From Gemmatimonadota bacterium (GTDB lineage Bacteria; Gemmatimonadota; Gemmatimonadetes; Longimicrobiales; Gaopeijiaceae): 37,626 nt of DNA. Below, one piece after another: positions 37,330 to 37,626 of this stretch. The position numbers and the translations under genes were made by a program. Below the pieces are notes generated by a model. It searched no databases and had not been told where the DNA came from. It saw nothing but the letters and a program-made list of their open reading frames with translations. The stretch spans positions 1 to 37,626 of the forward strand of contig JAPPNM010000161.1 in assembly GCA_028873825.1 (NCBI GenBank). Direction: 5' to 3'. Positions within the stretch are counted from its first letter, which is position 1, and each line of letters opens with the position of its first letter.

Positions 37330-37530
37330 AACTTCCTCAGCCCCCGGTCGCCGTCACTCGTCGCTTTTCCGCCGTCAGGCCACGGAGCTGGCCGGGTGTG
37401 GAAGAGGTGTGAAGGGAGGAGGCGGTACGTCGCGCGGGGCGTTGGTCTTGCGATCACGCGAAGGGCGGTGTGTGACGCGTGCGAGCGGTGTGGCCGGACG
37501 GCGGCGGCCCGGTCGCACGCGAACGAGTGG

Positions 37531-37626
37531 GAACGGCGACGCATCCGCGCCGGCCGCTTCGCTTCACCCCGCCCACGCTGTAAAGTATACATTACACTAT
37601 GTAATGTCTGCTATACATTTTGCCAC
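37531..37626 (+). repeat. Dispersed repeat, partial copy with AT-rich module (cut by window edge)
   Basis: GAACGGCGACGCATCCGCGC and the following CGCTTC-TTCACC and AT-rich module (37578-37624) match 13858-13947 closely; the remainder is beyond the window. The left terminus is absent, so the copy is truncated or rearranged. The preceding 200 bp after the ATPase gene show nothing recognisable. Confidence 0.8.

Overview
This is a high-GC bacterial chromosome segment. It carries ordinary housekeeping genes (recF, a DUF721/DciA-type gene, gyrB, ssb, infA, rpsU), an AddAB-type recombination nuclease and a SusC/SusD-like outer-membrane pair. A SusC/SusD pair in such a GC-rich genome, many TTG/GTG starts and numerous exported proteins fit Gemmatimonadota best. 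That placement is inferred from gene content only; there is no rRNA here.

Layout. 0-8.6 kb: a DUF3108 exported protein, an isoprenylcysteine-methyltransferase-like membrane protein, a DUF6941 protein, a Tat-exported glycosylasparaginase-family hydrolase coupled to a small Cys-containing protein, an isopropylmalate/isocitrate-type dehydrogenase, a thiolase, a membrane protein and a 3-hydroxyacyl-CoA dehydrogenase. 8.6-14 kb: rpsU, several unrecognised genes, a small ribbon-helix-helix protein, infA and ssb on the minus strand, and an enoyl-CoA hydratase. Thiolase, 3-hydroxyacyl-CoA dehydrogenase and crotonase together make a short-chain acyl-CoA set. 14.3-16.5 kb: two exported proteins on the minus strand, the first broken by a frameshift in a six-G tract. 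17.3-25.4 kb: recF-DUF721-gyrB, then the SusC/SusD pair. 25.5-32 kb: addB-addA. 32-37.3 kb: a small defence/selfish island with a nuclease, two convergent Xre-ImmA/IrrE + PIN toxin-antitoxin-like pairs (one intact, one decayed), an apparent hsdR/hsdS fusion scar and a COG3910-type ATPase.

The main non-gene signal is a dispersed repeat family, apparently MITE- or REP-like. It has GTGGACAAA-type terminal inverted repeats, an internal hairpin with a compensatory base-pair change between two copies, and a separable AT-rich palindromic module. Copies often begin 7-35 nt after a stop codon. At two loci the repeat supplies the start codon and N-terminal residues of an exported protein. The repeat family and the decayed restriction/toxin region are the observations most worth following up.
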